DNA of 64,000 nt from the NCBI GenBank assembly GCA_963693315.1, contig CAVNZG010001043.1, positions 46,442 through 110,441 on the forward strand. Direction: 5' to 3'. Positions within the stretch are counted from its first letter, which is position 1. Every line of letters starts with the position of its first letter. The stretch is from Diogma glabrata. Lineage: Eukaryota; Arthropoda; Insecta; Diptera; Cylindrotomidae. Shown piece by piece: positions 32,244 to 44,700 of the stretch. The notes beneath the pieces are model-generated. The model saw only the letters and a program-made list of their open reading frames with translations, was not told the origin of the DNA and made no database searches. Position numbers and translations under genes: made by a program.

Positions 32244-35213
32244 TTGGGTGAAGGGCTAACACCCCATTTCCGTAAAAAATTACTCGTCATGAAATCTGTA
32301 CAATGGCCTCGGATTATCTCGGATTCATTATTAGAACGACCTTGGAAACTGTACCCGGACTACGATTTCAAAATGGGAACCTGGAACATGCTAAGCCTTA
32401 GAAGACCAGGAGATCTACTAAAACTTACAAACCAAATCAATAGCTATACACTGGATATAGTGGCGTTACAAGAACTAAGATGGCCAGGCAGTGGAATCCA
32501 CGAAACAGCCAAGGGATACACTCTCTACTATTGCGGTCATGAAAACGGAGGAGAATTTGGAGTTGGGTTTCTCATACATAGTCGCGTGAATCATCATGCT
32601 ATCGACTTTCGCCCAATTAATATGCGGATATGCACACTGAGAATCCGTAGGCAAAAATTTAATGTAACGATCATCAATGTTCATGCACCTACTGAAGACA
32701 AAGCAGATGACATTAAAGACTTGTTCTTTCTAGAACTCGAAGAAGTCATCAATAACATCCCGCGGCACGATATAAAAATCGTGGTAGGTGACTTCAATGC
32801 TCAAATTGGTAGAAGTGCAGAACTTAAAACACATGTCGGCCCTAACAGCTTACATCATCCTAGTAACAATAACGGCTTTCGCACAGCTGAACTGGCTATG
32901 ATGTATGATCTAGTAATTTCTAGCACTTTCTTTCCTCATAAGAGAATCCACAAAGCAACGTGGAAATCAAAAGATGGAAGAACTGAAAATCAAATCGATC
33001 ACGTCATGATTTCTAAGAGACACTCTACAAGTGTAACTGACGTTCGATCATACAGAGGTGCTGATATGGACACCGATCATATGCTTGTCATCTTTAAGTA
33101 TAAGTGCAAATTATCATCTACATTTAATAGGCAAGCAAAAAAGACCGTGCGCTGGAATGTCGAAACATTTAAACACCTGGAAACACTGAATAGATATCAG
33201 AAAAATGTAACGCAAAGCATAGAAGAGCATGACATCCCATATGAGATGCCATTAAACATACAAGAAGAATGGCAAACGCTTCAATCAACCATCATATCCG
33301 CAGCACAAACTACAATCGGAAAACGACCACCAAGATCACGTAACGAATGGTTTGATGACAAGTGCCGCGAAAACATTGAGCACAAACAAAAACTGCGAGA
33401 AAAATGGTTAACAAGAAACACCCGAGGCTCCCAAACTGATTATCTATGCGCCAGAAAAGCCTCAGCAAAACTCCTACGGAAAAAGAAACGCGAACACATG
33501 AAGAGCTGTATCGAAAACATCAACCAATATGCGGCTAATGGAAATTCGCAAGAGTGTTTTGCCAATGCGCGGAATCTGACCAAAGATTTCCACCCAAGAT
33601 CTACACCCAAGATCAAAAATGGAAACAACGAGCTTCCAACAAGTGAACGTTATGTGCTGGAAGTATGGCGATCCCACTTTCAAGACCTACTGAATAGGAC
33701 GAATGAAGTTCATCCTATCCGAGCAGTTGCTCCGTCAAGTGAGGAGACTTTTGTCCCTTACCCAACAATAGAAAAAGTGGAAACTGCCATCAAAAAATTA
33801 AAAAATGGCAAATCACCAGGTAGCGATGGAATCCCTGCAGAACTATTTAAGAATGGAGGAGCAGCTCTGGTCTCACGTATATATGATCTGATTCTTGCAA
33901 TCTGGGACCAAGAAGAACTAACTGCTGAATGGAAAACAGCTCTCATTGTTCCGCTACATAAAAAAGGTGACCGCCTAAAGTATGCGAATTATCGTGGAAT
34001 CGCACTGTTGAACACTGCATATAAAATACTAGCTAATGTCGTACTCGTTCGGCTCATCCCGTTCGCCGAATCTATCATCGGCGACTATCAGTGTGACTTA
34101 CGTCCCAACCATTCAACCACAGATCAATGTTTTACCTTAAGGATGATTCTGGAAAAATGTTAGGAGTACAACATCAGCATTTACCAGCTCTACGTTGATT
34201 TCAAGCAAGCATATGATAGCATCATCCGCGACAACCTCTGGTCTGCACTCATATGCCTTGGTATTCCAGCGAAACTTGTTTCTCTGTGCAAACTTACAAC
34301 ATCGGGATCAAACTGTAGAATAGTAATCGAAGGGTCAGTTTCTGACTCTTTTGATATAACATCAAAAAGCCGCATTGAGACACAAAACTGTATATTTAAC
34401 AAATCTAGTCAAATTCTTGGCTATGCAGATGATATTGTGCTTCTCGGACGTAGAACAAGCGATATCAAGGATAGTGTCTCCCAGCTTGAAAGAAATGCTA
34501 AACGACTTGGATTATGCATTAACACCGGCAAGACTAAACTTTTAACAACATCCAGGAACATACCTCCCGGCAATCTGAATACTGGCGACTATGAAGTGGA
34601 ACGTGTAAAAAACTTCAAATACCTCGGGTCTATAATAACATCGTCAAATGACATGCAGGCAGATATTAAAGCCCGTGTCTCAGCCGCATACAGAGTTTTC
34701 TACGCATACTCAAAACTTTTGCGATCCAAACATCTTTCGCAGTCGTGCAAACTCACACTTTACAAAGCATTAATTCGACCTGTGTTTATCTTTGGAAGCG
34801 AAAGCTGGACACTGACTTCCTCCGATTGTAGAATTTTATCAACATTCGAGAGGAAAGTCATACGAACAATTTATGGTCCATGTAAAGTTGCTGAAAATCA
34901 GTATAGAATCCGAATGAATCATGAAATCAGACAGCTTGTTGGAGGCTGCGATGTAATCGGATTCATTAAATCTAACCGGATTAGATGGTTTGGTCATGTA
35001 GAAAGGGCACCATTAGATAGAATGATTAAAAAAGCGTCCCAACAACAACCAGCTGGTGTTCGTCGAAGAGGAAGACCTAGACAACGCTGGCGTGATGACA
35101 TCATCCAAGACCTTCGTGATATAGGATGTCGAAACTGGGGTCAACTGGTCATGGAACGAGACGATTGGAAGCTGATTGCACAGACGGCAAAATCCCTCCA
35201 TGCAGTGGCGTAG
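32244..35213 (+). pseudogene. RTE-type LINE ORF2 (endonuclease-RT), one in-frame stop and an internal deletion
   Basis: A single frame of about 990 codons, broken only by TAG at 34161-34163. The APE endonuclease is complete and of the BovB/CFDP2-like kind: MGTWNMLSLRRPG (from 32373), LQELRWPGSG, VVGDFNAQIGR, NQIDHVMIS and DTDHMLV. RT has GKSPGSDGIPAELFK, PLHKKGDRLKYANYRG, VDFKQAYDS and catalytic GYADDIVLLG. The QG-PLSP-type block is missing through an in-frame deletion near 34375-34395. The C-terminal part (IRWFGHVERAP, RRRGRPRQRWRDDI) is well preserved. The end merges with the hAT terminal repeat at 35206, so the true 3' end was displaced. Confidence 0.87.
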
Positions 35214-35698
35214 CTAGCATGGGTGGCACCCGGGGTGGATAATGTGGTGTCACCCCAAGAATGAAAACTGTCAATATTAATAAGAAGCCAATAAACGTAA
35301 TTTATAATTTTATTTAATTAATACAAATGAACATAATTATTAATAATTTACATATAATTAAAGTGTACTGTTTTATCCACGACTACTAAAGAATATATAC
35401 TTTCCATGCGTATATCTTTCATTGTAATTGTATTCATTCCTTTTTATATATATCTAATTCTTTTTTATTTATTTCATTCCGCTTTATTTATTCAAAATTC
35501 CCCTAACAAATTAAAAACTTGAGTTGTTGGAATAGTAATATAAACAAGGTAAAACAAGAACAATACATATAAAATAAACAAACATGTTTTGTTTTTTTTT
35601 TTTTTTTTCATAGATTTATTTCAATATGGCGATTTAACTTTTACAGGAAAACTTGAATGAAATTATTTGAAATATTTGTAGTCGTGGTTAAAATTTAT

Positions 35699-35816
35699 CT
35701 TGTATTCGCTTAGGATGAAGGCAATTCTTCACTCAGATGATTCCCTTCACTCGCTACGCTCGTTCCGGTAAACTTCATCCTCGTGAAGAATTGCCTTCAT
35801 TCTAAGCTAATACAAG
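35699..35816. repeat. 34-bp inverted repeat, hairpin-forming
   Basis: Arms 35699-35732 and 35783-35816 pair with one or two mismatches around a 50-bp centre. Probably a small MITE in the hAT 3' UTR. Confidence 0.65.
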
Positions 35817-35911
35817 AATCTACTATTATTATACATTCTTTTACATGGATCTATGAAAATGAAACTTTTTTGATGAAAAATGACTTTTTTGAAAGAAAAA
35901 TGAGAGGAGAA

Positions 35912-36205
35912 TTAATATACTCTCACATACATATTATGTTCACACATTTTAAATCTCTTCTTTCTAGTTTTAACAGCTGCAAACTTAGAAATCACATCTT
36001 CAAAATTTATATTTTGTGTTGCCTCATGTTCTATTGTTAATATGCCAAGATTATTAAGTCTCGTTTGGGTCATTGTTGCCAGCATGTAATGTTTAATTAA
36101 TTTTAATTTGCTGAAAATCCTCTCACTCAAAGCCACTGATACGCAAATAGTCAAAAATAGCTTTAGGGGACCATAAGATTCAGAAGAGATTCTGTAAAAT
36201 CCCAT
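35912..36205 (-). pseudogene. hAT transposase, C-terminal dimerisation domain
   Basis: 97-codon frame: GPLKLFLTICVSVALSERIF, FSKLKLIKHYMLATMTQTRL, NNLGILTIEHE. This is the hAT dimerisation domain (Dimer_Tnp_hAT), where the S-ERxFS-LK-IK pattern is diagnostic, and it carries the catalytic C-terminal segment of the transposase. A stop separates it from upstream pieces. Confidence 0.85.
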
Positions 36206-36218
36206 TCCACGATCAATT

Positions 36219-37444
36219 TTAAAATGTATATAGGCACACCCAGCTAGAAACTGTTACATTGGCCACTTTTAAATGCCCTCTCAACCTTAGTATCTCTATG
36301 ACGAGTTCTGCTTTTGATGCCTCATCATAAAAACCGGTAAATTTTGGTTCAGATAATTGCAACTCTTCGATGTTCGCCAAAAGCCCAATGTTTGTCGGCA
36401 CCACCTCGAACAATGAAACTACATCTTGGACTGACTTTAATTTTGTTTAGAGTTCCACATTGAATCGGTCAAGACATCCACACATGTCCTTTTTAAGTTC
36501 AGCTCTTAGTGTCAGTCCTACATCAGGGGCCAACTCACCAGCCATTCGTTTTTTACGACAAATTCGTCTTTCAATTGGAATGTCGTAGTCTTCCAATTTT
36601 TTCACAGCAAAATCTATTGCCTTTGCCTCTTCTACAATATGACTAGGTTTTTCTTCAATATAAAGACGAAGTGACTGTATTTTTATAACTAATCGATCAA
36701 TATTGAACCCTTTGCAATACACTCCACGCACAATTTATTCCCCTTAAAACATCATTCCGAAACAAAAGATAGCAAAGAAGTATAAAATCACACACAATTA
36801 CCACACATAAGGTTCTGTGTAGCGCCTCTGGTGTCTACATTTTCTTGTTGATCACTTAGTTTCTCAATGTCACGTTCCAAATGTCACAAAAGCTACATTT
36901 TGTGCAAATGAGTGTTGGTCACATAAATTAATTGAATGATTTATACACCAACAAATATTGCTTTGTTGTTTTTTGCTTTAATAATAGCTTGCACTCCTCC
37001 ATGTATACCACTCATAAAAGCTGCAATATCATAACCTTGGGAACGACAATTCATAACGTCTAAACCGTCATTTTCAAGATTTTTAAGAATTTCATCGCTT
37101 AAATCAGCGGCTTTTTTCCATGTAAAGGAAAAAATCCAAGGAATACTTCATTGATTTCAACTTTTCTATCACAAATCACATCAGGTGTGCTATCAAACAT
37201 AATTCCAAATATTTAGCCAAAATATTTATATTTTTTTTAATATTTAATTCAAGATGTGTTATTTTAATACTAAATCATACTTTGACATTAGTTTTAAGAA
37301 ATTGCCTTTATTTAAAGAACTTTGTCCTTCATCATATCCATGAAATGCTAGGTTTTCTTTAGATAAAAACAAAGTTATATCCAATAATCTGGATAAAAGA
37401 TGTTTCCACTTCTGCAGCTTTTCATTATCTACGCAAGACTGCAT
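36219..37444 (-). pseudogene. hAT transposase, catalytic and insertion regions in fragments
   Basis: Pieces at 36219-36413, 36447-36731 and about 36950-37200 plus 37259-37444. The most telling are FGIMFDSTPD with a first catalytic D (near 37190), FLGFFPLHGK, KNLENDGLDVMNCRSQGYD and MSGIHGGVQAI, all in ZMYM1-like order, and NLAFHGYDEGQSSLNKGNFL (37300-37400). Multiple stops and frameshifts. Confidence 0.8.
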
Positions 37445-37592
37445 CTCCTATCGTTTTATGAACTTTTAACCTCGTTTCCAAAGTGTTCCATTTTTTAAAA
37501 TTGGGTTATTCTAAAAATTGCGAAACCGTTTTTCAATAAAATTAAAATAACTAAATGCAAAGTTCGTGAAAACTGGCATTATGTAATTTTAA

Positions 37593-38855
37593 CTTACAAT
37601 AATAATAATAATAATAATAATTTATTGTCAGAAACGACATTTTTATAATACAGGTACAATTAACATCATATTATTCATATTGTTTGAATTAAAATAAAAT
37701 TTAAGAAGTTGATTATCTGATTTCCTTATTTTAATAATAGTACTGAACTAAACTAATGGAAATTTATGTTTTACAAAAGTGTTTAATTTTCTTTTGAAAT
37801 CACGAAAATTAATAAATTCATCATTTCCTTTAAATTCATTGTACAAATTTAGTCCTTTTGAAAAAATTGAGTTTTTTGCTCTTTCTGTTTTGTATTGTGG
37901 AATTACATAATGAGTATTTCTGGTGTTATATGAATGCTGGTCTCGATTGGATACTAGATGACGTCTTAAATACTGTGGTAATTCACCAGTTGTTATACGA
38001 TGCAAAAATTTCAATGTATTGAAATTCACTCGTTGTTCAATGGTCTGCCAACTTAAAGCATTCAACATATTAAGTCTATGTGTATCACGACTCACTCTTA
38101 AAATTACTCTCATAAATTTGTTTTGTTGTTTTTGCAACTGTTGTAATTGACCTTGATTTAAAGTAAAAAGTATTGTGCTGCAATAATCAATATGAGGCGA
38201 CACAAGGGCTTTATAATAAATAATTGCACTATCTAATGTAAGTTTTTTTCGTATACGTTTTAATAAACCAAGTTTTTTGTTTATTTTTTTATATATGTGT
38301 TCATGGTGTTCTTTAAAGTTCAGCTTATCATCAATAATAACACCAAGATGTTTTATTTGGGACACTCTTTCGATATGTTGCCCGTCTATTAAGACACTAA
38401 AGTTACTAATTTTTTTGGATGATAACATCATAAACTTAGTTTTTGATAAATTTAATGCTAATTTATGAACTTTGAGCCAATCTGATAAACGTTGTAAATC
38501 ACTGTTAATTTTATTTATAGCATCAAAATCTGTATCAGATGAAACTGTAAGAACTGTGTCGTCTGCAAATATATATATTTCTGATTCTTTGATTGCATTT
38601 ACAATTTCATTAATATAAATTATAAATAGCAGTGGTCCCAAAACAGATCCTTGCGGTACACCGTGATCGTTGTTAATTTCTTCTGAGAAGTGCTCATTTA
38701 TTTTGACTTTTTGTTTCCTATTAGACAAATAACTTTTAAACCACTCTAAAGAAGGGCCAGTTACTCCAATTTTAATTAATATGCCAATCATTATTTCTAT
38801 GTTAATTGTTTCAAAAGCTCTTTTAAAATCTAAACGAATTGAAAAAACTCAAGTC
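37593..38855 (-). mobile_element. CR1/L2-like LINE, 5'-truncated, with (ATT)n tail
   Basis: The 3' end is marked by an (AAT)n run on the plus strand (37598-37621), a microsatellite tail typical of CR1/L2-type LINEs. The 5' truncation lies inside RT at about 38850 (LDFKRAFETIN is the first recognisable block). Confidence 0.8.
37748..38791 (-). pseudogene. CR1/L2-like reverse transcriptase, C-terminal two thirds
   Basis: This is an open 347-codon frame: GPSLEWFKSYLSNRKQKVKI, HGVPQGSVLGPLLFIIYIN, catalytic YIFADDTVLTV (about residues 73-83), the thumb (IKHLGVIIDDKLNFKEH) and C-terminal helices (YYKALVSPHIDYCSTIL to FKRKLNTFVKHKFPLV). Being open over the whole length, it looks younger than its neighbours, but it lacks endonuclease and the RT N-terminus, so it is dead on arrival. 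Confidence 0.85.
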
Positions 38856-38972
38856 AGTCTTCAACCTCAATAATGATAATATGCCCAAAAACCTAAAATT
38901 CGTTTAGAAATTTAATTTTTTCTACTAATTTGCTCTTCTATTCATATAGTCAAGAACGTAAACGAAATACAT

Positions 38973-39591
38973 CCCGAGTAGAAATTTGTCAGGGCTTAAG
39001 TAAGGTCCTGAGGTCCTAAGGTCCTGAGGCTCTAGTCCGGATCAGGCATTGGTGAGGCCGCCTGATTGAGCCCTGATCATGAGTGTAACGCTTTTACCTT
39101 ATCAGATCCTGTTTGGGATTGCCGGATCAGACCCTGATTGGGATTATCGGATCAGGCCCTGATTGGGATATCCGGACCAAACCCTGATATTATATTTATA
39201 AATTAATCAAATTAAAATAAAAAAAAATTACAATCGAAAAAATTAAAACATATATACCACCTTATAATCACTATTATTATAGTCTTTCAGCCAAGAAGCG
39301 ATAATTAAAACATACATGAAACGATTTTATTTACATATTTCTAAAATGGACAATACTCTAGTGAATTTTAACCAATTGAAATTTCAGCTAGGGGTCAAAC
39401 ACGAAAAACCTGATAAGGGACGGATATATTCAAATAAGGTTAACCCTAAAAGGGTATTCTAAATCCGGCCCGGAACAGGCCTACATCAGATTGCCCTAAT
39501 TGGGAATGCCCTTGTAAGACTGACCAGGCCCTGATAATGCCCTGACTGTATTCAGGTTCAGGCTGTATTAGGTAACTAATTTCTGCTCAGG
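38973..39591. mobile_element. 619-bp MITE with internal CCTGAT repeats
   Basis: The ends are imperfect inverted repeats (CCCGAGTAGAAATT at 38973, AATTTCTGCTCAGG ending 39591). The interior carries about three approximately 33-bp units (GGATCAGACCCTGATTGGGA-type, 39100-39190) and more CCTGAT/ATCAGG motifs near both ends. No coding capacity. The target duplication is unclear. Confidence 0.65.
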
Positions 39592-40282
39592 ATCTTATAA
39601 AACCATGTATGTAAAATGTTCAAAATGTTACCATTTACAATCAGTAAGACAAATATCCCAGATAAAATCCAATTACAATTCGAAATTATTGACCGTACGT
39701 TTTATTTAAATCCAGACAACGGACAAAAATTCAATGATGCCCCGGTTTTGTACACTGTGTACAATTCATTCTTAAGTTCGTTATAGTCCAAGATCCGAAA
39801 TCATAACCATCAAATAATTGACTAAATGGAAATTAATCCCAGATTTTGTTCAATTAGTCCCATATCTTCTTATGTATCACAATTGAACGGCTGAGTAGAA
39901 AAAGGTTAATATTCCTCAACACCCAATTTTCGGAAAATTTAAAAAAACTTTTTATTCTCTTCCATTTAATTATATCAGCTTTATTTGTAGGTTTTTTCGA
40001 TAATAATAGTATGTATTATTGTATTGTTTTCTAACCTATAACCTAATGAACTTAACCTATTGCCTAATGAACATTTTATTCAATCGGTATGATTCCAATT
40101 GGTCAAATTGTTTTGATTTCATTAAAATTATTTTCAAATTATAATCACAATTGCTTTGATAAGTTTTGTTCAAAAATCAAATTTTAATAAATTCTCTTAT
40201 TTCGTTTAGTTGAACTTGGTTGATTGTATGAGAAGGGCGTTTTTTATCATCAGGGTTTTTTTTATTAAGAAATTTGATTTAT
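39592..40282. other. Non-coding, no feature recognised
   Basis: AT-rich sequence without motifs or repeats I can support. Confidence 0.5.
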
Positions 40283-40316
40283 CAATTAAAACAATAAAGA
40301 TTTATTGTTTTAATTG
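40283..40316. repeat. Perfect 16-bp palindrome arms
   Basis: CAATTAAAACAATAAA and its reverse complement are separated by GA only. Cruciform-prone AT sequence. Confidence 0.6.
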
Positions 40317-40383
40317 AAGAAAATGTTTTTATTTTTTATAATACACAATTCTTTTTTATAATAAAATCTTTGTCAGAGAATAA

Positions 40384-40516
40384 AGTATTGTAATCGATTC
40401 GTGAATAATGAATTTTATTCTCTCGCAAATTAAAATTCTCGCTCGTGCCTCGCTCAAATTTTAAACTTTTGCTTGAGAATAAACTACTTCATTATTCACT
40501 CATTGATTAAACTACT
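40384..40516. mobile_element. Palindromic MITE-like element
   Basis: Arms of about 45 bp (40384-40428 and 40469-40516) are reverse complements with several mismatches around a 40-bp centre rich in CTCG. Confidence 0.6.
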
Positions 40517-40748
40517 ATTATTTCGTTCATTTTTATTTGAATTTTAATTTTATGTAAACAAAAAATACTTATTTGTATCCAACCTTTAACCTCCTAAAAT
40601 ATGGTATCGTGATAATTTTTTTTTTTTGATATATATAAAACTTATAAAGTGCTGGAATATTATTCGTTTTCCACTCACTGTAATAATAAGATCTTAAAAT
40701 AATTTTAAAACTTCATTTTATTCTTAATAAAAGGCTTTATTTAGTACA

Positions 40749-40881
40749 ATAGTACATTATGATGCTAGGACGTAAAGCTAAAGATTTTGGACGGATGTGG
40801 AGTTTGCAAATCGAGGCGCTAGCCGAGATTTGCACCCACATTAAATCCAAAATAGCTTACGTCCGTGCATCATATACTATT
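40749..40881. mobile_element. Palindromic MITE-like element
   Basis: AGTACATTATGATGC... on the left pairs with ...GCATCATATACT on the right; the inner arms (GATTTTGGACGGATGTGG, GCAAATC) also pair with the right half around GAGGCGCTAGCC. A second, outer inverted pair (TTTTTTATTCGCC near 40875, GGCGAATAAAAAA near 41231) suggests two overlapping small elements. Confidence 0.6.
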
Positions 40882-41339
40882 TTTTATTCGCCGCAAGCAA
40901 AATATTGTAAGAAAAGTTGTTTATTCTAAATTAAAATTACAAATTTTCATAAATTTTAAAATCAAAATATGTGGAACAAGTAACCTTTGAAAAAATATTT
41001 ATTATTTTTTCCAAATTCTATGACAACAAATGATAACAACTATTTTAATTGGATAATGAAATTTTGAATTTGCGGGTTGCTTTGATAAAAAAATTTATTT
41101 TTCATAGAATTTAAACAAATACAAATGCTTTTTACTTTTTTGGACGTAGCTATGACGACAAAATAAATAGCTGAAAAGTGATACTTTAAAGCCGCAAATC
41201 ACAGTAATAAAGTAACACTTTAATATATAGGCGAATAAAAAAGTATTTTAAAGTACTGTCTTATTTTAGTTTAAATATAATATACATTTTAAAAATAATT
41301 GAAGTTGTTAAAAGCATTAAAATAATAATTGATAGGTTT

Positions 41340-41700
41340 CTAAAATCTTAATGTCCGTCATCATCATCACTAGTTGCTCCATTCGAAGTGGGCAGGTTCA
41401 AAATTTCATCATAGAATCCTTGATATTCTTGCGGGATGTATTGCTGACTTTTGATATGTCTTGAATCTTTTTGGGGTTGACTGCAACTTTGTCTTGATAG
41501 ATTTTATCTTCCGGGAACAGCACTTCTTTTGTTTTATTGAGTTTGAAAGTTAAACTTAGAAGACCGTCTATAAAGGTTTCAATAAAGGTTTGCCTTCACA
41601 TACCCTTTTAGTTCACTTTTATATACCAAGTGTTTGTACTGGCTTATACTGAACTTTTCACCTTTTTTTCTATATCAGTCACTGTTTTTTTGAAATAAAT
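41340..41700 (-). pseudogene. Possible degenerate coding remnant, unrecognised
   Basis: The minus strand gives short open stretches such as LLSLTFKLNKTKEVLFPEDK and YIPQEYQGFYDEILNLP followed by an acidic DDDDGH end and a stop. Codon-like composition and the K-K-I-Q-D / Y-I-P-Q-E pattern recall C-termini of some DNA-transposon proteins, but I cannot assign a family. Confidence 0.3.
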
Positions 41701-44700
41701 TAAAAAATGGATTTGATTGACATAAATTCAATTTTTTTTTTATTTTGTCAAAGCAATACACTTATGTTTTTGACAAATGATTTCTTTCTTGCAATATTGT
41801 AATGTTATTAAATATTTTTGTCTTAATAAATTTTATCATTAATATTATAAAACTAAAAACAAACAGGATGAGTATGTATCTACCTTTAAAAATTTGCAAA
41901 ACTATAGTAATTGCAAAACTACCATTTTATTCCACAGTAATTATTTATGTGTCCATTCGAAAACGATCCATTCCAATTTACGAGTTTCAAGATAAAGGAA
42001 AGAAAATTAATTTGAGATTATTTACAAACATGGTGATTTGATTGTTTATTGGTTTCTTTAGGTGTTTGCAATTAATTTGTTTGAAATGTAAAACATATTA
42101 GGTAGTAAGTTTAAGCTGATATTTTAGAAATAATTTTGGAATGGAGACATAGTTTTGGAATAGAACAGAACTCAAGGGTGTCACCCTATCGACACAGGGT
42201 GCCACATTATCGACGGAGACCACTTTTCTTACACATTATTCAGCATGTGTGTTTTCAGACCTGGTCGTTAAAGAATCATTCTTGCGTACTAAATAATGTA
42301 CCGTAAAAGAAAACGGTTAATATGGTATCTATATCTAATATTCAAAGTTATTGAGTAATTGCGGTGATGGTATTCAATGCTCAACATGTTGCTTCGATTA
42401 AAAAAAAGAAATACACACATATTGTTAAAATTTTATTTTACGTAATAACTCAAAAATTAAAAAGTCGAATAGATCATTTTTGAGCCGATAGGACACATTT
42501 ATAGAACACATTATGTCATTATTATAAGTCATCACAATTTATAAATTAAAATTATATGGATAACCTGGCTAAAATGGTTTTAAGTGATTTATCGTTGAAA
42601 ACATTGTGATGGTTTGTTTAAATTTTGTACGGTCGGGTGTCACCCCAAAGCGGTGATCCGTAAAACCAATTTCAATTTCTGATTTTAAATTAATTTTGTA
42701 TACCAACTAAAGAAAAACAAATTACGTGCGAATACAATTTTGGCAAATTTAAAGTAATTTCTCATATTTCCTTATGAATATAAGACGATACTCGAGTATC
42801 GTAAAATTATCGAGTATAGTAAAATTTATTATCATCTTTTATTTCCTTTTTTCACGATCCATTAAAAAACATATAATTTCAATAAATTCAATAATCAATT
42901 TAGAGGAAAAATATACACGACAGGAAAAAGATATAAAATGCAAATTCATTTTTATTTTAAAGAAAACGAAGCGAAATTTAGGAGAGGTGTATCAACAGTT
43001 TTATTATACTGTCGTTCAAAATAATTTTCGGTTAAGTTGAACAGGGAGGGGGATTTCAGCCGAAAGAAGAAAATGAATTAATGTCGGGGTTATTTTGTAT
43101 AAATTGAAAGAGATTGGGCTTAAATATTGATTAGGTTCTGGTTTGATTCCAGTTTGGTTGAGGTTTGGTTGTTTGTCAATTGCATGATATTGATGTGGAA
43201 AATAACCACTACTAGTTTTTTGAACCTTCGTCCTCATGAAGATTTATTCTTGAAACACTATTTTTATCAATTAGTTAGACATATTAAGCATAATAAATAT
43301 TAAATATTGATTAATTAGTCTTTTTGAATATCAGTCAACTTGAAAAGGAAGAGATTTGGAGAAAATGGAAAGAATGATGGTATAAAGGTATTGATCTTAA
43401 CAGTGATGGATGCTAAAGTGAATCAAGTTAAACAGTTAATTTGGCAGTATTAGTTAACCAGAGAGTCTTGCCCGTCCTACAAGCACCCCTTAAAACGTGA
43501 CACAGCATGTCAGAAAATAAATGAATAAATTTGATTGAATTGAAATTAAAAACCTTGTGACATCTGACCAAAACTACCTCACATTGCATTTTATACTTTA
43601 CTTGCTTATACTTTAATCAATTTTAAGTGTGACCATATATAGGTTAATATAAATACACATATTTTTATTTTAAACTGATTGATTCTATTATATAACATTT
43701 TAATTTAATTTTAAGAAACATACAAACTACCAATATGACAATAATGTGCAGAATATCCTGTTAGAATCCTGACAGAAATTAAAAAATGTTTTGGTTTAAT
43801 TGGTAGAGCAATGACACATGTTTTTCTTAAATACATAAAATAATAATTAAAGAATTTTTTGCTTGTTCCTAAATCCTCATTTCAGGAGCAACCAAAAAAT
43901 CTTTAATTATTATTAATAAACAGTGTTTGTATAAAGTTCTAGTGTTTACTGATAGCATTTGTTTTACAGTTTTATATCAGGCATGTAGGGAATCACCAAG
44001 ATCGATTTATTTTTTTATGATTTTGACACAAAAAAAACGCAAGAATGCCTAATGAGACTTTAGTACTTAGTGCGCGTTAACAATTTAATTAACACTTTTT
44101 ATGATTAAATTGATGATGATATTGAACAAAAATGGAAGAAGGTTTCGCAAAAGAGAGGATTTAGAAGCCAAATTTTTTACTGTTGTACTATCCTTTGACT
44201 CACTTGTTCTATGCCAATTATTTCTTGTAATGGATCGTCTGAACATAGTATATCATAGTCGTAGTTTCATTAAGTGTCATTTCTATTATTAACCGGTACC
44301 GCTCATAATAGTTTCCCAATCATTCATCATCAATAGTCATATTTCTTTTAGTCCCCGTAATTCATCGTTTTCTTATTTTTCTTAAAATCTAATTAAATTT
44401 TCATTAGCTGGACGGACATGTTTGAAGAGAGTTGAACTCCTTGCACTAATTGATTTTAAATTGTAATTAATTAAAAGTTGTCATTACCTATAGTAAACTT
44501 TCATCTTGATCGAAAATTGTATGAATGTAAAAATTTTCCTTAAATTTTGTCTCTATAAACATTGCTATTTAATTTTGCAATTCACTAAAATTAACTCATA
44601 CTATATTTCCATTCACTTTGGTTCACTCTATTACTTCAATTTGAATTCTCTAAACATCAAACGTAACTTACACAATGAAGTTTTCAAAACCTTACAACAG

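Larger units (their letters stand above)
35206..37590 (-). mobile_element. hAT transposon remnant (ZMYM1-like), left end defined
   Basis: The left end CAGTGGCGTAGCTAGC (35206) is a typical hAT-type terminal repeat and abuts the RTE ORF. Minus-strand coding pieces all match ZMYM1-like hAT transposases but contain many stops. The matching right terminal repeat was not found. The LINE at 37593-38855 interrupts or borders it. Confidence 0.72.

Noticed and set aside
42177..42215. Right terminal repeat of the hAT element
   Set aside because: Only GGTGTCACCC and GATAATGTGG-like motifs are shared; the CTACGCCACTG end itself is absent.
43795..43815. tRNA gene suggested by TTGGTAGAGCAATG (D-arm-like)
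   Set aside because: No anticodon arm, T-arm GGTTCGA or acceptor pairing nearby.
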